NCBI GenBank assembly: GCA_028281495.1 | Contig: JANQJU010000020.1 | Location: 1-64,000, forward strand | Direction: 5' to 3' | DNA length: 64,000 nucleotides | DNA from: SAR324 cluster bacterium | GTDB taxonomy: Bacteria > SAR324 > NAC60-12 | Shown here: positions 45,660 through 53,865 of the stretch, piece after piece | Layout of the letters: every line of letters begins with the position of its first letter | Position numbering within the stretch: position 1 is the stretch's first letter | The notes under the pieces: model-generated | The model's database searches: none | What the model was told of the DNA's origin: nothing | Seen by the model: only the letters and a program-made list of their open reading frames with translations | Translations under genes and position numbers: made by a program

Positions 45660-46157
45660 ATGGCAACGATTACTTTGAAAGGCAATCCTATCGAAACTTC
45701 AGGAGAATTACCCGCCGTGGGTGAAGCCGCTCCTGATTTCAAAGTGACCACCGCAGCATTGGAAGACGTGTCCTTGAGTGACTATGCAGGGCAAAAGCTT
45801 TTGCTCAACATCTTTCCTAGCATTGATACCCCCGTGTGTGCCTCTTCCGTTCGGCGTTTCAATGAAGCAGCCGCGGGATTTGACAATACCAAGATTCTCT
45901 GTATTTCGGCAGACCTGCCTTTTGCCCACAGTCGATTCTGTGGGGGAGAAGGAATCGAAAACGTGGTTCCCACCTCTACGTTCCGCTCGGACTTTGGAAA
46001 AGATTATGGCGTGACAATCGCGACAGGCCCCCTATCAGGCGTTCTAGCACGGGCCATTGTGGTGGTTGATGAAGAAGGAAAGGTAAAGTACACCGAGCTG
46101 GTTCCCGAGATTGCCCAGGAACCCAACTACGATGGTGCCTTGAACTCGCTTGCGTAA
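45660..46157 (+). CDS. tpx: Thiol peroxidase
   Basis: A 165-residue atypical 2-Cys peroxiredoxin of standard Tpx length, which reduces hydroperoxides in the periplasm or cytoplasm with thioredoxin. The peroxidatic cysteine lies in FPSIDTPVCASSVRRFN (Cys60) and the resolving cysteine in AHSRFCGGEGIENV (Cys93 or 94). The opening MATITLKGNPIETSGELP is typical. GAAGGAG precedes the ATG. It is convergent with the DUF3501/Fe-S/rubrerythrin/PerR-like cluster, so the whole 44.9-49.2 kb block looks devoted to peroxide defence. Confidence 0.97.
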   Translation: MATITLKGNPIETSGELPAVGEAAPDFKVTTAALEDVSLSDYAGQKLLLNIFPSIDTPVCASSVRRFNEAAAGFDNTKILCISADLPFAHSRFCGGEGIENVVPTSTFRSDFGKDYGVTIATGPLSGVLARAIVVVDEEGKVKYTELVPEIAQEPNYDGALNSLA

Positions 46158-46158
46158 G

Positions 46159-46176
46159 ACGTTTCACGTGAAACGT
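46159..46176. promoter_or_regulatory. parS-like centromere palindrome
   Basis: ACGTTTCACGTGAAACGT is a perfect 18-base palindrome. Its central 14 bases, GTTTCACGTGAAAC (46161-46174), are identical to the core of the bacterial parS site (TGTTTCACGTGAAACA), which is bound by ParB to segregate chromosomes. Only the outermost pair differs (C/G instead of T/A). It fills most of the 30-base gap between convergent tpx and DUF3501 and has no T-run, so it is unlikely to be a terminator. Confidence 0.8.
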
Positions 46177-46187
46177 TACAATTGAGA

Positions 46188-46742
46188 CTACGCCGCCAAG
46201 TCTTGTTGCAAGGCTTGGCTGGTTTCTTTGGAGAGTTGGGTTTCCTCGGTATAGGCTGGATGATTGACTCCAATCGCGACCGGCACCTTCCCCCCCGTAT
46301 TGACCTTCAAATACTGCACGGAGGAGACCCGCTCGCTATCCACTTGCCTCTCATCATATGTGAAGGATGCGCGGCTTCCATCTTCCAACAACGCATAGAG
46401 GTAATCTGGAAGGTCTTTCCATTCTCGCAATTTCACTTTTCTCTCTTCCTCATCATCAATCTCAATCAACAACACACAGCCTAGCTCCCCCGTCGTCCCC
46501 AGGAGTTCGTTGTAAGTGTCGATCTCATGTTGAATATCCGCTTCTTTGACAATGCGTTCCACACGGATCATTTCCTGGATCTGATACAAAACCGTATCGT
46601 GATTTTCAAACAGGAAGGTCAAATGAGCCCCCACATGCACCCGACGTGGTTGCTTGAGGTTCATCACTGCCGCCCGAAAGGATTCCCGCTGCTCATCATA
46701 AGTGACATAATCTAAGACTTCTTGACGTTGTACCGGTTGCAT
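46188..46742 (-). CDS. DUF3501 family protein
   Basis: A 184-residue protein starting at the ATG at 46742, behind GGAG. It has the DUF3501 pattern: YVTYDEQRESFRAAVMNLKQPRRVHVGAHLTFLFENHDTVLYQIQEM, then EADIQHEIDTYNELL. In many proteobacteria DUF3501 lies with rubrerythrin and a GlpC-like Fe-S protein, exactly as here, and is thought to act with them in oxidative-stress handling. Its biochemical role is unknown. It begins 52 bases after the Fe-S gene ends and is the last gene of the cluster. Confidence 0.9.
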   Translation of the reverse strand: MQPVQRQEVLDYVTYDEQRESFRAAVMNLKQPRRVHVGAHLTFLFENHDTVLYQIQEMIRVERIVKEADIQHEIDTYNELLGTTGELGCVLLIEIDDEEERKVKLREWKDLPDYLYALLEDGSRASFTYDERQVDSERVSSVQYLKVNTGGKVPVAIGVNHPAYTEETQLSKETSQALQQDLAA

Positions 46743-46794
46743 AGTCGTTCTCCACCCAAAAATCGTTATTGTTTCAAATTCGTTTTCCAGAGTT

Positions 46795-48165
46795 TCAGTT
46801 CCCCTCTTCTTCTTCAACCTTAGTAGGGAATCCATCATCTCGATAGGACCGTGCCAAAATCGTCATGGGGTGCATCGGTTTGACCCCAGCATGTTGTTGG
46901 AATTGGATCGCTGCCAACGGGCATTCAGTCGCCCACACTTTCGAGTTCTTATTGTCTTTCATTCCTTCGAAGGCCCGTTTTCCAGCACGGATGGATCCTT
47001 CATAGCCTTCGACTTTCATGGCATACGTGCCATCATGGCCACAACATTCCAGCACCATCTTCGGTTTCACACCGGGAATTTTTTTCATCAAATCCCGTCC
47101 TTTGAATCCAACCGCTTGAGCACGAAGATGGCAGGGAGCATGATAACTCACCTCCCCCGGCGTGCTTCTAAATCGGGTATTGAATCGTTCTTCTTTGCGG
47201 ATCGACCACAAAAACTCTCCTGGATCTTGGATATGCTGCGACACCACCTTCGCTTTTTCTCGATCTTCTTGAGCAACCAATTCAGGATACTCCCGGCGTA
47301 GCATCATGGAACAGGTGGGATTGATTCCTAAAATCTTCGCTCCGGCTTTGGCAAAGGGGTACAGAATGTCGAGGTTGTGTTTGGCATTTTTACGGAAAGC
47401 CTCCAAATCTCCGCTTTCCCAGGCAGGCATTCCACAACATTTCAGTCCAGCCACACACGTGGTATTGACCAAATTGCGGTCCATCACTTCCAGCGTATCT
47501 CGTCCAATCTGAGGTTCGTTGTTCTGCACATAACAGGTTTGGAACAGTACGGTTTCATATTTATCAATGGGATCTGCCGGTTGATACATGCGGCCTTGCT
47601 CCGTCGCCCATTTTTCAAATGTGCTATCTGCAAAATCGGGTAACAGTTTGTCGCGATGGATGCCCAATACCTTTTCCATCAACTGACGGTGCAACGGAAC
47701 ACGGTTGAGCTTGTTGGCAAGTCCCAAGCTACTACGAGCTGCGACAGCCGCCACATCGGGATTGCCTAAAACTTTATCGCGAAATTTCACACCCTCTTCT
47801 TTCACACGGATCGCTTTATAACGGTGCATCAGTTTCGGGAAGTCGAGCTGATACTCATGTTTATCTCGTGGTGTGTAAGGACACTGAACCTCACACAATT
47901 TGCATTGAAAACACTCATCCACGACTTGATTGACTTCCACCCGCTCCAACTTTTTCACATCACCATCATGACGTTCGTCAATGAACTTAAATAAGGAAGG
48001 AAACGAATCACAAAATTTGAAGCACATCCGGCACCCATGACACACTTCAAACACACGTTCGACCTCTTTATTTAATGCATTGGAATCCCAATATTTTGTT
48101 TCTTCTGGATCGTAGCTCATCCCATCCGTGGGCAGATAAGAAATGGGTTTGTTGTCCTCAGCCAT
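46795..48165 (-). CDS. GlpC/HdrD-like Fe-S oxidoreductase
   Basis: A 456-residue protein from the ATG at 48165 behind AAAGGG. The N-terminus holds two ferredoxin-type clusters: CHGCRMCFKFCDSFP and CFQCKLCEVQCPYTP, each CxxCxxC with a distal Cys-Pro or similar. The C-terminal half has two cysteine-rich CCG domains (LKCCGMPAWESG, HAPCHLRAQAVG, LECCGHDGTYAM) as in glycerol-3-phosphate dehydrogenase subunit C and heterodisulfide reductase D. It probably passes electrons to or from the rubrerythrin. The donor is not known. Confidence 0.92.
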   Translation of the reverse strand: MAEDNKPISYLPTDGMSYDPEETKYWDSNALNKEVERVFEVCHGCRMCFKFCDSFPSLFKFIDERHDGDVKKLERVEVNQVVDECFQCKLCEVQCPYTPRDKHEYQLDFPKLMHRYKAIRVKEEGVKFRDKVLGNPDVAAVAARSSLGLANKLNRVPLHRQLMEKVLGIHRDKLLPDFADSTFEKWATEQGRMYQPADPIDKYETVLFQTCYVQNNEPQIGRDTLEVMDRNLVNTTCVAGLKCCGMPAWESGDLEAFRKNAKHNLDILYPFAKAGAKILGINPTCSMMLRREYPELVAQEDREKAKVVSQHIQDPGEFLWSIRKEERFNTRFRSTPGEVSYHAPCHLRAQAVGFKGRDLMKKIPGVKPKMVLECCGHDGTYAMKVEGYEGSIRAGKRAFEGMKDNKNSKVWATECPLAAIQFQQHAGVKPMHPMTILARSYRDDGFPTKVEEEEGN

Positions 48166-48253
48166 GTTTCCCTTTCTGTGCAATACAGGATTGAGTCAGG
48201 AGATAATTCGGAATTTACGTCTTCTTCGTTTTATGTTTGCGACATGTTACAAG

Positions 48254-48295
48254 GGTCACCCGACACTCCTCAAATACTGTTCGTGCCGGGTAACC
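48254..48295 (-). other. Long stem-loop between rubrerythrin and Fe-S genes
   Basis: GGTCACCCGACAC (48254-48266) pairs with GTGCCGGGTAACC (48283-48295) with two mismatches in 13 positions, around a 16-base loop. It lies in the 188-base gap after the rubrerythrin gene within the same-strand cluster. It may reduce read-through into the Fe-S gene or protect the rubrerythrin mRNA. No T-run follows on either strand. Confidence 0.55.
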
Positions 48296-48353
48296 ACTAG
48301 AAGGCTTCTCTGTTCAAAGTGTTTTGTTCAGAAGAACCAACCTTCCCTGGCGT

Positions 48354-48773
48354 TTACGAAATTCCGTCCAACATTTGCTGGAACCGTCCCGCATGAGACT
48401 TTTCCGCTTTGGCTAAGGTTTCGAACCAATCCGCAATTTCATCGAAACCCTCCTCACGGGCACTCTTGGCCATGCCTGGATACATATCGGTATACTCGTG
48501 AGTTTCTCCAGCAATCGAGGCTTTCAGATTCACTTCAGTATCGCCTAAAGGCAAACCTGTGGCCGGGTCGCCTACCTTTTTCAAGTAATCCAAATGTCCG
48601 TGAGCATGACCGGTTTCGCCCTCAGCAGTTTCACGGAAGTTGCTCGCGATTTCGGGATAGCCTTCCACATCGGCCACTTTCGCAAAGTACAAATAACGAC
48701 GATTTGCTTGTGATTCTCCGGCAAAAGCCGCTTTGAGGTTGTCGTGAGTTTTGGTTCCATTCAAATCAGCCAT
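48354..48773 (-). CDS. Rubrerythrin-family diiron protein (erythrin, no rubredoxin domain)
   Basis: A 139-residue four-helix diiron protein, start fixed by GGAGG before the ATG at 48773. Iron-binding motifs: [35 protein letters not shown] (ExxH), AGETHEYTD and [11 protein letters not shown] (ExxH). The usual C-terminal rubredoxin domain with two CxxC pairs is absent, so an outside electron donor is needed; the neighbouring Fe-S oxidoreductase is the obvious candidate. It reduces hydrogen peroxide to water in related systems. It lies 54 bases downstream of the PerR-like gene. Confidence 0.95.
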   Translation of the reverse strand: MADLNGTKTHDNLKAAFAGESQANRRYLYFAKVADVEGYPEIASNFRETAEGETGHAHGHLDYLKKVGDPATGLPLGDTEVNLKASIAGETHEYTDMYPGMAKSAREEGFDEIADWFETLAKAEKSHAGRFQQMLDGIS

Positions 48774-48827
48774 TGGACCTCCATTGTGGCTAAAAGTTGA
48801 TGATGAATTGCCGGTAAGCACCATTGC

Positions 48828-49223
48828 TTATTGATTCCGGCGTCCTTTGATTACAACATCGACCTCCGTGATGGTGAACGAGTCACCTAGCTTGGGTTCG
48901 ATGTTCACATCTGCTGTATCGATATCATACAATTCCCCCGTGCTCTCATCCCAAAAGTGATAATGCGGTGTCACGTTTTTATCGTAAAACACTTTATCTG
49001 AATGCGGCAACCGAACTTCACGTGCCAAGCCCACTTTCACTAAAGTGTGCAGCGTGTTGTAAACCGTCGCTCGGCTCACTTTGGGAAAATTGTCGTCCAT
49101 CCACACCTTAACGTCTTCGGCCGTGGGATGGTTGGCTTTGTTTAATAAGTAGTACAAAACCGACATTCGCTGTGCTGTGGGTTGAATGCCCGCTTCCTTC
49201 AATTTTTGTTCTGCCGTTTTCAT
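48828..49223 (-). CDS. Fur-family regulator, PerR-like
   Basis: A 131-residue Fur-family repressor. The winged-helix domain shows GIQPTAQRMSVLYYLL, NHPTAEDVKVWM and FPKVSRATVYNTLHTLVKVGL. The residues that bind the regulatory metal in PerR are all in place: His in NHPTAED, Asp in FYDKN, two His in HYHFWDE and Asp in LYDID. The CxxC pairs for structural zinc are missing, as in several proteobacterial PerR/Irr forms. It probably senses peroxide by metal-catalysed oxidation and controls the rubrerythrin cluster it heads. A matching palindrome lies 37 bases upstream. Confidence 0.92.
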   Translation of the reverse strand: MKTAEQKLKEAGIQPTAQRMSVLYYLLNKANHPTAEDVKVWMDDNFPKVSRATVYNTLHTLVKVGLAREVRLPHSDKVFYDKNVTPHYHFWDESTGELYDIDTADVNIEPKLGDSFTITEVDVVIKGRRNQ

Positions 49224-49535
49224 GTTTCATCCCGTTCCAGTTTTGTTCAAATTTCGAAATTAGAATAAGTCTAAGTTGAGATCATGTCAAATATTTTATT
49301 CAATAATATTTCATTCTCATTCCAAATTTAGCCACTTGAAAAATTTAAACTGAGTCACTCGAAAAATTTAAACTTTGTATCTCGCTGTTAGTGCTAAGTT
49401 TTTGATCGCTTCGGATGCCTTCCCAAGCTTGGGTGCCAATCCGTTGGGTGCCGATTTCCATCTTGAGAGTTTTTGTATTTCCATTGATTTTCTCCTCCCA
49501 TCCCTTGTCAATCATCCCCCTTTTATGGAGAAACT
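49224..49535. other. Divergent intergenic region between PerR-like gene and lysS
   Basis: A 312-base AT-rich gap without a credible gene. It contains the candidate PerR box (49260-49274), a two-copy direct repeat CACT-GAAAAATTTAAACT (about 49333-49351 and 49356-49374, period 23), and the GGAG ribosome binding site of lysS at its right end. Confidence 0.5.
49260..49274. promoter_or_regulatory. Per/Fur-box candidate upstream of the PerR-like gene
   Basis: TTAGAATAAGTCTAA is a 7-1-7 inverted repeat with one mismatch (arms TTAGAAT and TTAGACT). It has the same geometry as PerR boxes (TTATAATNATTATAA). It lies 37 bases upstream of the PerR-like ATG, suiting autoregulation of the peroxide-defence cluster. 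Binding is inferred. Confidence 0.55.
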
Positions 49536-51113
49536 ATGCCCCCTGTAAGTTGGCCGACTGAAGAAGCAGAACGCTTGCTCAAAGCTGTTCAAGATTCGAA
49601 TGAAACGATTGTATTTGAAACCGGCTATGGTCCTTCCGGACGACCCCATATTGGGACGTTTGCCGAAAACGCCCGCACCTGTTTTGTGGTGGAGGCCTTG
49701 AAGCACAAACATCCGGAATTGAAAACAGAGGTCGTGGTATTTTCTGATGATTTGGATGGTCTGCGGAGTCTTCCTGAAAACGTACCGAATCACGACATGC
49801 TCACCCGCTATTTGGGTGCTCCCTTGACTTCCGTCCCCGACCCTTATGGGGAACAGCCTTCGTATGCGGCTTACATGAATGCCAAACTACGAGAATTTCT
49901 CGATTCTTTTGGGTTTTCTTATACCTTCCGCTCTTCCACAGAGACCTATCAACAAGGCCTCTTTGATGCGGGTTTGAAGAATATCATGGACCACTATGAT
50001 GCCATTCGGAACATCTTCATCGCCACCATCGCGGAAGAAAAGCGCGAGCAATGGAGTCCGTTTTTTCCCATTTGTAGCTGCTGTGGAAAAATCTACACTA
50101 CGTCGGTCTTGGGTGTGGACCCGGCCCAATACACCATCCACTATCGTTGTGATCGCGATAGCGGTGCGATGAAATCTTGTGGTCATGAAGAAACAATGGA
50201 GATCACTGGAGGTCGGGTCAAAGTCGGCTGGAAAGTGGATTGGGCACTCCGTTGGCACACCCTGAAAGTGAAGTACGAAATGCACGGCAAAGATCTGATT
50301 GATTCCGTGAAAGTGAGCAGTAAGATTTGCCGGATCTTGGGAAGTCCCCCTCCGGTGACTTATAAATATGAGCTGTTCTTGGATGAGAACGGACAAAAGA
50401 TTTCCAAAAAAATTGGCAATGGCATCTCGCTCGAACAATGGATGGACTATGCTCCCTTAGGGTCCTTACTCAACTTCCTGCTGGGCAATCCCAACAAACC
50501 CAAAAAGATGGGACTTCCTCTGCTTTCCAAGATCATCGACGAATATTTACAACTCGTTCGTAGCGAAGACACGGGAAGTTCCGGCACTGCCTTGTGGTAT
50601 TTGAGAGAATTCCAGAAGCAGCGAGAGGGCATCTTACCCCAAACTCCGACCAATGTGGCTTATTCTCTATTGGTCAATGTGGCGGAAAGTTTAGGCGTTC
50701 ACGAAGGAGAACTTTTGCTGAGTTATGCCATGCAATACGATCCTTCGATCAGCAATGATCGAGCGTTTTATCTCCAGATGTGCGAACAGGTGGTACGGTT
50801 TGTTGAAGATTATCAAGCTACCCTGCCTCAGCCGGAACTCACCATCAATCGCGACTTTGCTCCGCACTTGAGCACCATTCGGGATTACATCACACAAACA
50901 TATCCCCACAACGCCTTGGATGGCGACGAAGTCCAACGTTTCTTGTTTGGCATCACCAAAGAGCACAACATCAACCAGCGGCAATGGTTCCAGTTTCTTT
51001 ATTCTGTGATCTTGGGCAAAGATCGAGGCCCCAAAATGGGACCCTTCTTTGCCATGCTGGGTAAAGAGCGCACCCTCGCGCTGATCGACAAAGCCATTCA
51101 AGAACATGCTTAA
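49536..51113 (+). CDS. lysS: Lysyl-tRNA synthetase, class I
   Basis: A 525-residue class I enzyme (the archaeal-type LysK/LysS1), which charges tRNA-Lys with lysine. The HIGH signature appears as GYGPSGRPHIGTFAEN and KMSKS as DENGQKISKKIGNGI. A zinc-binding region CSCCGKIY lies between. The C-terminal helical anticodon-binding region is present and length is standard. Most bacteria use the unrelated class II enzyme; class I is common in alphaproteobacteria, spirochaetes and scattered lineages. GGAG precedes the ATG. The last codons (QEHA) run into the 12-base repeat array. No class II gene is seen in the window. Confidence 0.97.
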   Translation: MPPVSWPTEEAERLLKAVQDSNETIVFETGYGPSGRPHIGTFAENARTCFVVEALKHKHPELKTEVVVFSDDLDGLRSLPENVPNHDMLTRYLGAPLTSVPDPYGEQPSYAAYMNAKLREFLDSFGFSYTFRSSTETYQQGLFDAGLKNIMDHYDAIRNIFIATIAEEKREQWSPFFPICSCCGKIYTTSVLGVDPAQYTIHYRCDRDSGAMKSCGHEETMEITGGRVKVGWKVDWALRWHTLKVKYEMHGKDLIDSVKVSSKICRILGSPPPVTYKYELFLDENGQKISKKIGNGISLEQWMDYAPLGSLLNFLLGNPNKPKKMGLPLLSKIIDEYLQLVRSEDTGSSGTALWYLREFQKQREGILPQTPTNVAYSLLVNVAESLGVHEGELLLSYAMQYDPSISNDRAFYLQMCEQVVRFVEDYQATLPQPELTINRDFAPHLSTIRDYITQTYPHNALDGDEVQRFLFGITKEHNINQRQWFQFLYSVILGKDRGPKMGPFFAMLGKERTLALIDKAIQEHA

Positions 51114-51206
51114 GAACATGCTTAAGAATATCCTCAAGAACATGCTTCAGAAAATCCTCAAGAACATGCTCAAGAATATGCTTCAGAATATGTTTCAGAA
51201 AAGCCT
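51099..51206. repeat. Nine-unit 12-bp tandem array joining lysS and gluQ
   Basis: Nine consecutive 12-base units based on CAAGAACATGCT fill 51099-51206. They start inside the last codons of lysS, include its stop codon in the second unit and end exactly one base before the gluQ ATG. Later units vary (TCAGAATATGTT, TCAGAAAAGCCT). No ordinary ribosome binding site for gluQ exists apart from AGAA within the units. Confidence 0.93.
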
Positions 51207-52127
51207 ATGAGCTATCGTGGACGATTTGCCCCCACTCCCAGTGGGGATCTTCATTTTGGATCTTTAGTGGCGGCCTTGGGAAGTTTTTTGCAAGCTAAGT
51301 CGCAAGGGGGAAAATGGTTCGTGCGGATCGATGATCTGGACACCCCTCGCGTCGTTCCAGGCGCTTCTGATCAAATTCTCCACACTCTGGAACGCTATGG
51401 CTTCCAATGGGATGATTCGATTCTGTATCAAAGCCAACAGACTGAAGTGTACCAAGCCGCTTTGGAGACCATTGGAAAGGGTGGCCAAACCTACCGGTGT
51501 TACTGTTCACGAAAAAAAATTATGAGAGAAGCCACTCGTGGCGTGGAAGGATTTCTCTACCCCGGAACCTGTCGCAACGTTCCAGAATCGAACCAACCGA
51601 TTCGTTCCGTTCGTATCGAGACCGACGGGGTCGTTATTGATTGGGACGATGGATTGTACGGTCAGCAATCCCAAGACCTGTCCCAAGACATTGGAGACTT
51701 TGCCTTATGGCGGGGGGATGGGGTGTTTTCTTATCATCTGGCCAATGTGGTGGATGACTTCGACCAAGGCATCACCGAAGTGGTTCGAGGGAGCGATTTG
51801 CTGGGATCCACCGCCCGACAGGTCTTTTTACAAGATTTATTAAACTACCCCCGCCCCGCATACCTCCATTTGCCGGTTGCAATCCAAAATGATGGACGCA
51901 AGCTTAGCAAACAAAATCGAGCGCCCACGCTGCCGTCGACCCACATCAATCGGGAGCTGTTTCTTTGCCTCGTTTTCCTCGATCAGAATCCTCCGGCTGA
52001 ATTGGAATCCGAACCCATCGGAACCATTCTGCAATGGGCAATTCAGCATTGGAATCGCCATCACATTGAAGCTTGTTTGACCAAAGACATATCCACCGCT
52101 TCACAAGTCACCATTTCCCAGCCGTGA
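51207..52127 (+). CDS. gluQ: Glutamyl-Q tRNA(Asp) synthetase
   Basis: A 306-residue truncated relative of GluRS that attaches glutamate to queuosine at position 34 of tRNA-Asp. Landmarks: GRFAPTPSGDLHFGSLVAAL (HIGH-type), FVRIDDLDTPRV, the zinc cysteines CYCSRKK and GTCRN, and GRKLSKQNRAP (KMSKS-type). No anticodon-binding domain is present, as expected. Its last 67 bases overlap the end of the convergent AAA/nuclease gene. The activity implies that the organism makes queuosine-modified tRNA. Confidence 0.96.
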   Translation: MSYRGRFAPTPSGDLHFGSLVAALGSFLQAKSQGGKWFVRIDDLDTPRVVPGASDQILHTLERYGFQWDDSILYQSQQTEVYQAALETIGKGGQTYRCYCSRKKIMREATRGVEGFLYPGTCRNVPESNQPIRSVRIETDGVVIDWDDGLYGQQSQDLSQDIGDFALWRGDGVFSYHLANVVDDFDQGITEVVRGSDLLGSTARQVFLQDLLNYPRPAYLHLPVAIQNDGRKLSKQNRAPTLPSTHINRELFLCLVFLDQNPPAELESEPIGTILQWAIQHWNRHHIEACLTKDISTASQVTISQP

Positions 52128-53833
52128 AATACAAGCGCCACTCCGATGAATTGTACCTTAGGATGGTTTTGAAACGCTTGGTCTAGCAAATATCCTTGTA
52201 ATTGAGATTTCGCTTCCTCCACAGTCTCGGTCAGGACCGCTTCATTTAAGGAGTCTCCTCGCTTGAGATATTTCAGCTCGATCAAAAACCCATAGTGCAA
52301 CTCAGCATACCGATCCCGAAACGGCTCTAAATAGAGATCCACATAGCCCTTCGAGCATTCCCATTCCGTATGGCACAAAAAGACATTGGTCACATTCAAA
52401 TATGCCACTAGAAACCCTTGGATCATTTTTTCACCCGCCAAATAATCCCGTATCGAGGTTTGCTGTTCGATTGCGTCCGCCAAGAAAGTGAACACAGGCT
52501 TCCAATCGGCAGCCACGGCCATCTCATCTACCAAATTGGAAAATTTATGAATATCCACGGAGAAAATTTCGGCTTCTTGATACACCGACCGCAGATAGCC
52601 ATACATCAATTCAGCAACCGTGCGGTTCGGGATCTTGAGTACGGCTTTACCAAGATGACTCCCCGAGATACTCAATAATCCAAAGCAGTATAATAAAGAA
52701 TTGAAGTTTTCAGGCTTCGTCAGATGTTTGAGAGGAAAGCTATCCACCAAATAACTGACAACGGAACCTTCCTCGATGATGGCTTTGAGCAGATTGAAGT
52801 TTCCATTCAGCTTCCGATTGACCCACATCAAATGGCGCAACTTCCCGTAATCGATACGAATATTGGAGTCGATTAAGTGACGAGGCCCCCGTTTATTCGG
52901 AATCGAATCCCGCAAATAGTACAACACCATATCTGTGTTGTAGAGATCGGTCGTGGCACCTTCAGCAAAACGATAACCATTGTACCACGCCTTCATGATG
53001 TTGAACGTTGTTTGCAGATCATGATCCAACACTCCTTGGGCTTGATATTCTTTGAGCGTGGAATGGACTTCCTGTTCCGTAAATCCCAGCATCTCATTAA
53101 ATTCCGGTGACATGCTGATATTGGAGCCGATATTAAAGCCACTGGTTACATCATCCATCGTGATGGGAGAGACTCCCGTTATGAACAAACGCTTCACCCC
53201 CCCTTCCCCTTGACTCGCCCCACCTTTCAAGGCGGCAAAGAAGTTTCGATAGAATCCATCTCCATGTGTGAATTGGTGGTACGCGGTTTGGCCGTGATGA
53301 GACAGCACCGTGTTGGCAAAGTTATCGTATTCATCGATGAGGACATACAAAGGGATATGATGCCGTTTGGCATGCAGAAACAGCTCATCCATTTTATCGG
53401 TGAGTTTGGGAGGAGACAGAATTTTCTGGGTGGCCTCATGAGGAAACAGGTCTGGATAGCGAAGACACATATCATCCAAGATCCGTGCTCCATACCGTTC
53501 AAAACTTTCTTCTAGGGTTTCCACGGCGTTGTGCATTACCGAAAAATCAAACCGGATCACGATATAGTGATTACGTTCCTCCGTGGGTTTGAGGCCGATA
53601 TCCAATCCACTAAAGAAGAACTCAAACTGATCCGCTTGATTGCGATCATAATAGTTTTCCAAGACCGAAACCCAGCAACTCTTCCCAAACCGCCGGGGCC
53701 GGATGAAAAACACATAATCGTATTCTTCCAACATTCGGATAAAACGCGTCTTGTCCACATAGAGTCGGTTTTTCTTCCGGATGTCATAAAAATTGGCCAC
53801 CCCATACGGAATACGACGGTAAGATACGGACAT
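52061..53833 (-). CDS. AAA-ATPase-like plus PD-(D/E)XK nuclease-fold protein
   Basis: A 590-residue protein of the family with an AAA-ATPase-like domain followed by a PDDEXK_9 domain (formerly DUF1703). It opens with the hallmark RRIPYGVANFYDIRKKNRLYVDKT; Walker A is FIRPRRFGKS, Walker B is VLIDEYDNF, and GVSPITMDDVTSGFN follows. The C-terminal nuclease-like core is visible as YVDLYLEP and FLIELKYLK (D...ExK). Members often occur in many lineage-specific copies; their role is unresolved, with mobile or defence functions suspected. GGAGAG precedes the ATG. Confidence 0.93.
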   Translation of the reverse strand: MSVSYRRIPYGVANFYDIRKKNRLYVDKTRFIRMLEEYDYVFFIRPRRFGKSCWVSVLENYYDRNQADQFEFFFSGLDIGLKPTEERNHYIVIRFDFSVMHNAVETLEESFERYGARILDDMCLRYPDLFPHEATQKILSPPKLTDKMDELFLHAKRHHIPLYVLIDEYDNFANTVLSHHGQTAYHQFTHGDGFYRNFFAALKGGASQGEGGVKRLFITGVSPITMDDVTSGFNIGSNISMSPEFNEMLGFTEQEVHSTLKEYQAQGVLDHDLQTTFNIMKAWYNGYRFAEGATTDLYNTDMVLYYLRDSIPNKRGPRHLIDSNIRIDYGKLRHLMWVNRKLNGNFNLLKAIIEEGSVVSYLVDSFPLKHLTKPENFNSLLYCFGLLSISGSHLGKAVLKIPNRTVAELMYGYLRSVYQEAEIFSVDIHKFSNLVDEMAVAADWKPVFTFLADAIEQQTSIRDYLAGEKMIQGFLVAYLNVTNVFLCHTEWECSKGYVDLYLEPFRDRYAELHYGFLIELKYLKRGDSLNEAVLTETVEEAKSQLQGYLLDQAFQNHPKVQFIGVALVFHGWEMVTCEAVDMSLVKQASM

Positions 53834-53865
53834 AAAATCTCTCCACAGGAATCAATGTAGGCAGT

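Noticed and set aside
46159..46176. Bidirectional terminator between tpx and DUF3501
   Set aside because: The palindrome has no T-run on either side and matches the parS core exactly over 14 bases, which a generic terminator would not.
51099..51206. CRISPR-like array
   Set aside because: The 12-base units are directly adjacent with no unique spacers, so this is a simple tandem repeat. The same holds for the arrays at 2846, 29812, 37230 and 60423.
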